Assembly (NCBI GenBank): GCA_030704615.1
Contig: CM060732.1
Span: forward strand, 35,943,053 to 36,003,052
Origin: Takakia lepidozioides
Taxonomy: Eukaryota; Streptophyta; Takakiopsida; Takakiales; Takakiaceae
DNA: 60,000 nucleotides
Direction of reading: 5' to 3'
Part shown: positions 56,488-60,000 of the stretch, piece by piece
Numbering within the stretch: position 1 is the stretch's first letter
Layout of the letters: every line of letters begins with the position of its first letter
Notes under the pieces: generated by a model
Seen by the model: only the letters and a program-made list of their open reading frames with translations
What the model was told of the DNA's origin: nothing
The model's database searches: none
Translations under genes and position numbers: made by a program

Positions 56488-57038
56488 ATTCCCCAGAGAA
56501 AGCCAAACCATAAGCTTCCGAGCAGCAGACAGGAGGATTGCTCTAAGGGACAATGGTGGCAAATTGCTTAACAGATACACAACAACCAATACTCATGAAG
56601 ACTCGGATAGTTTGTTCTGTGCCCTTCAGAATGGTTTGTGGAAAGTGAAGTTCCTGCCCCAAGTGTTTTGAGAATCTTGGCCCCAGGACAAATGAGGCTG
56701 ACTTTGGGGAGGCTGACTTTGGGGAACTCTGCCGATTCCAGGGCAAAAGCTGGTGTACATTATCCCTTGTACTCCTGGGGCAAAAACATGGAATCTGTGG
56801 AATGGGGTTTTCTGGACAAGAAGGTATTCAAATATACAAAGGAAATTTTCAACCAGGGTTTTATGTACGTTTGGTATTGAGGGAGTTCCAGACTGGCACC
56901 CCAAGATGGTTCAAAACAACCCCACATAGCTTTTCAAGTAGGCTCACAACCTCAACATATACAACTGTACTCAGTGATTGGAGACAAACGACCATATACA
57001 GTAAGCTGTTAGTCATCATAGCTCAAGAAAGAATGTCC

Positions 57039-57150
57039 GCATAAGACATTGTTTTCATTATCCTTGTGGCCATAGACCCCGCACCCAGCTTGGTGGAACA
57101 AAGAGGAACATACACTACCTTTGAGAGGAGCTCACTCTGGTAGTGGGAAT
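57039..57150 (-). mobile_element. LINE 3'-end fragment near BPM
   Basis: The minus strand from about 57,150 matches the last ~115 bp of the LINE at 48.43-48.54 kb (CTACCA, AGGTAGTGTATGTTCCTCTT, GGGTGCGGGGTC, ATGGCCACAAGG, GTCTTATG). Its 5' side abuts a pyrimidine-rich tract (GA-rich on the plus strand at 57,151-57,189). It lies in the 3' flank of the minus-strand BPM gene in the same orientation. Confidence 0.85.
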
Positions 57151-57189
57151 ATCAGGAAAGAAAGAGAGGGGGAGAGAGAGAGAAAGACA

Positions 57190-57689
57190 GGTTTGAAAAA
57201 TGTCCCCAAGTGCACACTTTCAAAACGGAACGTGGAGTGACATTGCTTCATCTGCCTTCCGAAACTCATCCAGTCCACATGTGATTGCCTCTGAAAGTTC
57301 TCCTTGATCGAGTGCATGCTGCTTAGAGGAAGAATTGGCCGAAAATATGCCAAGTCAGAGTCTTGTTTAGGCGAAATGTCTTATTGAGGAGATAAGCCCT
57401 ATGCTCACAGAAGCTGGTCCGGGACACAGAAAACAATGCGCCACATTGCGCCGTTGACAACTCAAACCTTCGAAGAGCAAAGAGGAGCGTCTGCAATTGT
57501 CTCAGTGAGACACTAAGCTGAACAATGGATTCAGAAACATAAATTTGGCCTTCTAAATACTTATGCAGATGGATGGTGCTTGACGGTCGTTTTCCTTTTT
57601 AAGTCTATAATCAATTTCAGACACAGACACAGAACTTTCATTGCGAGAAATAGTACAAACCTAAATCGGTGAACATAAAATCAAACGTT
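57190..57689. other. 3' flank of BPM gene
   Basis: No further gene recognised; likely contains the 3' UTR of the BPM locus at its right end. Confidence 0.4.
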
Positions 57690-58904
57690 CTACATCCTCT
57701 GTCTGACTCGCCTGCCACTGGCGTCAGTTCCGTCAGAGAGTTGGCCCCACACGCTCCTGTTTCGAATTGATCCCCCTCCTCCCCCTCCTCCCCCTCCCGC
57801 ATCCTCATAGACTCCAGCAACAGTTCTCAACAGCTCAGACTGCAACGATGGACAGCTTTCTCGTAGGTACTCGAAGCCATCTGAATGCATAACTGCTGCA
57901 AGGTTTGCTGCGGCAAACTTAAGACAGACAGCCTTTAACTCTGACGCATGGTGCTGCTCTGCAAGGGCAAGGGTAGTGGCCACCGTATCTGTGCTCACAT
58001 TCTCACACAGCTTGGACTCACAAAGCAGGCGTAATCGGTCGAGACCATACCGATCTGCTGCTGCTAGAAGGTGTTGCGCCAACAGAGTGGACGCAGATGA
58101 TCCTGTCAAATCCTTAGAGTCAGGAAGAGCATCCCTGTAGATAAAATGCAGCAGAGCCTTGAATACGGGTGCTTCAATGTCAGCAATCTGAAGGTTTCCA
58201 CTGTTCCGGTCACGCATTGGCCCGAAAAGCTGGGCTTTGAAGACTGGCGAACGAGCAGCTAATACCAGTTTATGTGCATGGAATGTCTCACCATCTACCT
58301 CAAATATTACATCCGTGCCCTCTCCATTTTCAAACAGCGCACCAAAATGCTGACCTAGGTCCGGCTCTGGCACAGGAATGTGATATAGCCTGGGACCTTG
58401 CGTAGACGACACAACCACCCCCACCGTACACGTAATTGCAAGGCTATCATTCTTCAAGAAATCCGAAGTTTCCAGAACGGCGCGCCTAAAAAACCGCTTG
58501 TAACCCCACATGCTGCCGCGATACTTGAGAGTGTAAGGACCACTCTCAAGCGAGCTATCAAAATGGCTGTGCACCTTGTGTTTGGCCTTGCCGCTCTGGT
58601 CCAAGAGCGTCAGTTCGAACAGCGCTCGAACATCTGTGCCCTCGCTTGCTAATGCTATGAAAACAGACACGTACAGGGAATTGTCTTCCGCATTCTTGCC
58701 ATCGGGGTAGAATTAGATGGCCCACTGGTATCCCCCGACAGTGAAGCTCTCACTGGCAATGTACTTCCCCACTCCCATGCCCTTTGCAAGCGAATATCCA
58801 TTAATGGTGAAGTGATGCGAGCCATTTACAGTTTCTGTCACACAGCGTGACCGCGTATTGCTATTACTACCAGCGCCTGTGCTTGCCATGGGTGTCCGGG
58901 CCAT
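57690..58904 (-). pseudogene. MATH-BTB (BPM-type) CUL3 adaptor with one in-frame stop
   Basis: One continuous frame from ATG 58,904 to TGA 57,690 (404 codons before the stop, the usual BPM length) is interrupted only by TAA at 58,715-58,713. There WAI[stop]FYPDGKN stands where the family has WAIYFYPDGKN (Tyr codon 64). The MATH domain spans roughly residues 20-165, with [22 protein letters not shown] and [18 protein letters not shown] begins near residue 195 ([27 protein letters not shown]), followed by a BACK-like helical tail, a nine-glycine run and a basic end. BPM proteins link substrates such as transcription factors to CUL3 ubiquitin ligases, mainly in the nucleus. There is no intron, although Arabidopsis BPM genes have them, hinting at a retrocopy; no poly(A) relic was seen. 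Possibilities: a pseudogene, a reinitiating short form, or a single base error. Confidence 0.88.
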
Positions 58905-59412
58905 GAGATTCCGCCTGCCTCATCCCCTGCCTGTATGTCTACCTCCTTTCCTTGTTCCCAGTCTCGGCAGCGGCATGTGCCTGCTATGCTAGAGCTCGCA
59001 GCAGCTAACCCTTGGCTCGCTTTGCTGGTGGCAGACCTAATGCGGCACTCTGGTCTGTCTTGCGCTGCGCGAGGTAGTTGTAGAAAGCTCTAGCACCTGC
59101 CCTGCCGCTGCCCACAAATGACTTTGACTCGCGCGCTCGCTAACAATCGCTAACGTAATCCGCCACGTCTCTGTCGTGCTCGCCACCCTAATTCCTTTCT
59201 TCCACGCTCTCTGTTACTTACAGTACGCACCCTCCGACACCGACTCGCGAGTCGCGACTTGTTTGCTGCTCGCTAGCCTACCGTAAAGGATTTTGGGGGC
59301 AGATTCTGCCGTTTTTGAGGCAAATTAGGATGCAGAAGATCGACGCTCCACGGCGCTGGCGCTTTCTGCATTCCTAAAGAACCGGGCCATATGTCTTAGC
59401 GTATAAATATGT
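58905..59412 (-). promoter_or_regulatory. BPM upstream region
   Basis: Upstream of the minus-strand BPM start. No clear TATA box at a fitting position was identified. GC-rich to 59,280, then AT-richer DNA leading into the tandem repeat. Confidence 0.3.
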
Positions 59413-59672
59413 TCATTATTTACCTGAATGCCCCGCCGGTGCGTGAGGAGGCAATATGGCGCGGTGTATTGCACGGTGCACATTATACCCGGTATAATGC
59501 TCATTATTTACCTGAATGACCCGCCGTGCGTGAGGAGGCAATATGGCGCGGTGTATTGCACGGTGCACATTATACCCGGTATAATGCTCATTATTTACCT
59601 GAATGACCCGCCGTGCGTGAGGTGGACTTGGCGCGGTGTATTGCACGATGCACATTATACACCCCCTTCTAA
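59413..59672. repeat. Three-copy 87/88-bp tandem repeat with internal palindrome
   Basis: Units start TCATTATTTACCTGAATG at 59,413, 59,501 and 59,588 (periods 88 and 87). Each contains CCGTGCGTGAGG and GGCGCGGTGTATTGCACG. The first two carry the palindrome ATTATACCCGGTATAAT; the third degenerates after CATTATACAC. The array sits about 0.5-0.77 kb upstream of the BPM start codon. Frames on both strands through it are artefacts of the repeat. Confidence 0.93.
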
Positions 59673-60000
59673 TGCACTGCCCTCATCTTTTGGGGTTCAA
59701 ATCTTTTCTTTTCGCGCTAGATTTCTTTTAGCAATTTCTTCCAAGCCAAAAATGCCGTTGATAGTTTTCCAGGAAATGGCGCAAAGTTTACTGAAATTGT
59801 TCAAACAGCTTCTGTTGTGTACATGAATTCGTAGCAATGTGCCGCACCTTCTACGTATCTACGGCGGCAATGTGCCAAACACCAACCCTAATCACTCATT
59901 TTCTTTCGCAGGCGCCTTCTAGACAAGTGCAGCACGTAGCAGATTGGCTGCTTGAATAGCATCACCTGTCACATTCAGTGTAATGATGTTGCAGTTTTGC
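59673..60000. other. Window end, nothing recognised
   Basis: No coding, RNA or repeat feature supported in the last 330 bp. Confidence 0.4.

Noticed and set aside
56377-56904. Possible small proteins with heptad QVLEFFD repeats and a downstream KVFKYTKEIF frame
   Set aside because: Short, repeat-derived, no splice support and no recognised homologue.
59428-59826. 132-codon plus frame and 79-codon minus frame with repeated segments
   Set aside because: Both arise from the 87/88-bp tandem repeat, whose near-multiple-of-three length keeps frames open.

Overview
The window looks like nuclear DNA of a land plant, probably a seed-free vascular plant (fern or lycophyte). Evidence: spliced genes with mostly 0.1-0.7 kb GT-AG introns, plant-specific families (STELLO, MATH-BTB/BPM, a PPR-DYW relic, NPF), and abundant retroelement and DNA-transposon debris. 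The style of the PPR and DYW repeats suggests fern or lycophyte, but the species is not identified.

Layout. 1-7.3 kb is repeat-rich and gene-poor. It holds the right end of a Mutator-like element (MULE), an array of imperfect palindromes, SINE debris inside a tandem duplication, a Ty3/gypsy integrase scrap and a decayed non-LTR reverse transcriptase. A small unrecognised two-exon gene (7.36-7.80 kb, +) converges on a complete three-exon STELLO-type Golgi gene (8.14-11.78 kb, -). A 10,005-bp MULE follows (12,562-22,566), defined by a perfect 9-bp target duplication and 0.38/0.52-kb terminal inverted repeats. It carries two convergent genes: a Ulp1-protease-like gene (+) and a MURA-type transposase with DDE and SWIM motifs (-), both broken by a few stops and frameshifts. 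The whole element is saturated with the short motif AGTCYGCTG. 22.6-29.0 kb has no gene I can support, but contains an 828-bp element with 17-bp perfect TIRs flanked by TTAA.

A 12-exon, plastid-targeted ABC-F ATPase gene (28,995-35,065, +; 785 aa) and a 22-exon gene for a conserved plant coiled-coil protein (37,942-50,673, +; 786 aa) are both intact at every splice phase I could check. An inverted pair of SINEs and a G21 tract lie between them. The coiled-coil gene hosts an open LINE copy in one intron. The right end holds an NPF-transporter relic, a PPR-DYW pseudogene, a BPM (MATH-BTB) gene with one in-frame stop, and an 87/88-bp tandem repeat upstream of BPM.

The genes form no operon or pathway: each is an independent plant gene. 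The strongest unusual signals are (1) the Ulp1-carrying MULE with motif arrays whose orientation mirrors about the element centre, (2) three LINE copies that all sit beside CT-rich tracts and in the sense orientation of the adjacent gene, and (3) the TTAA-flanked short element.
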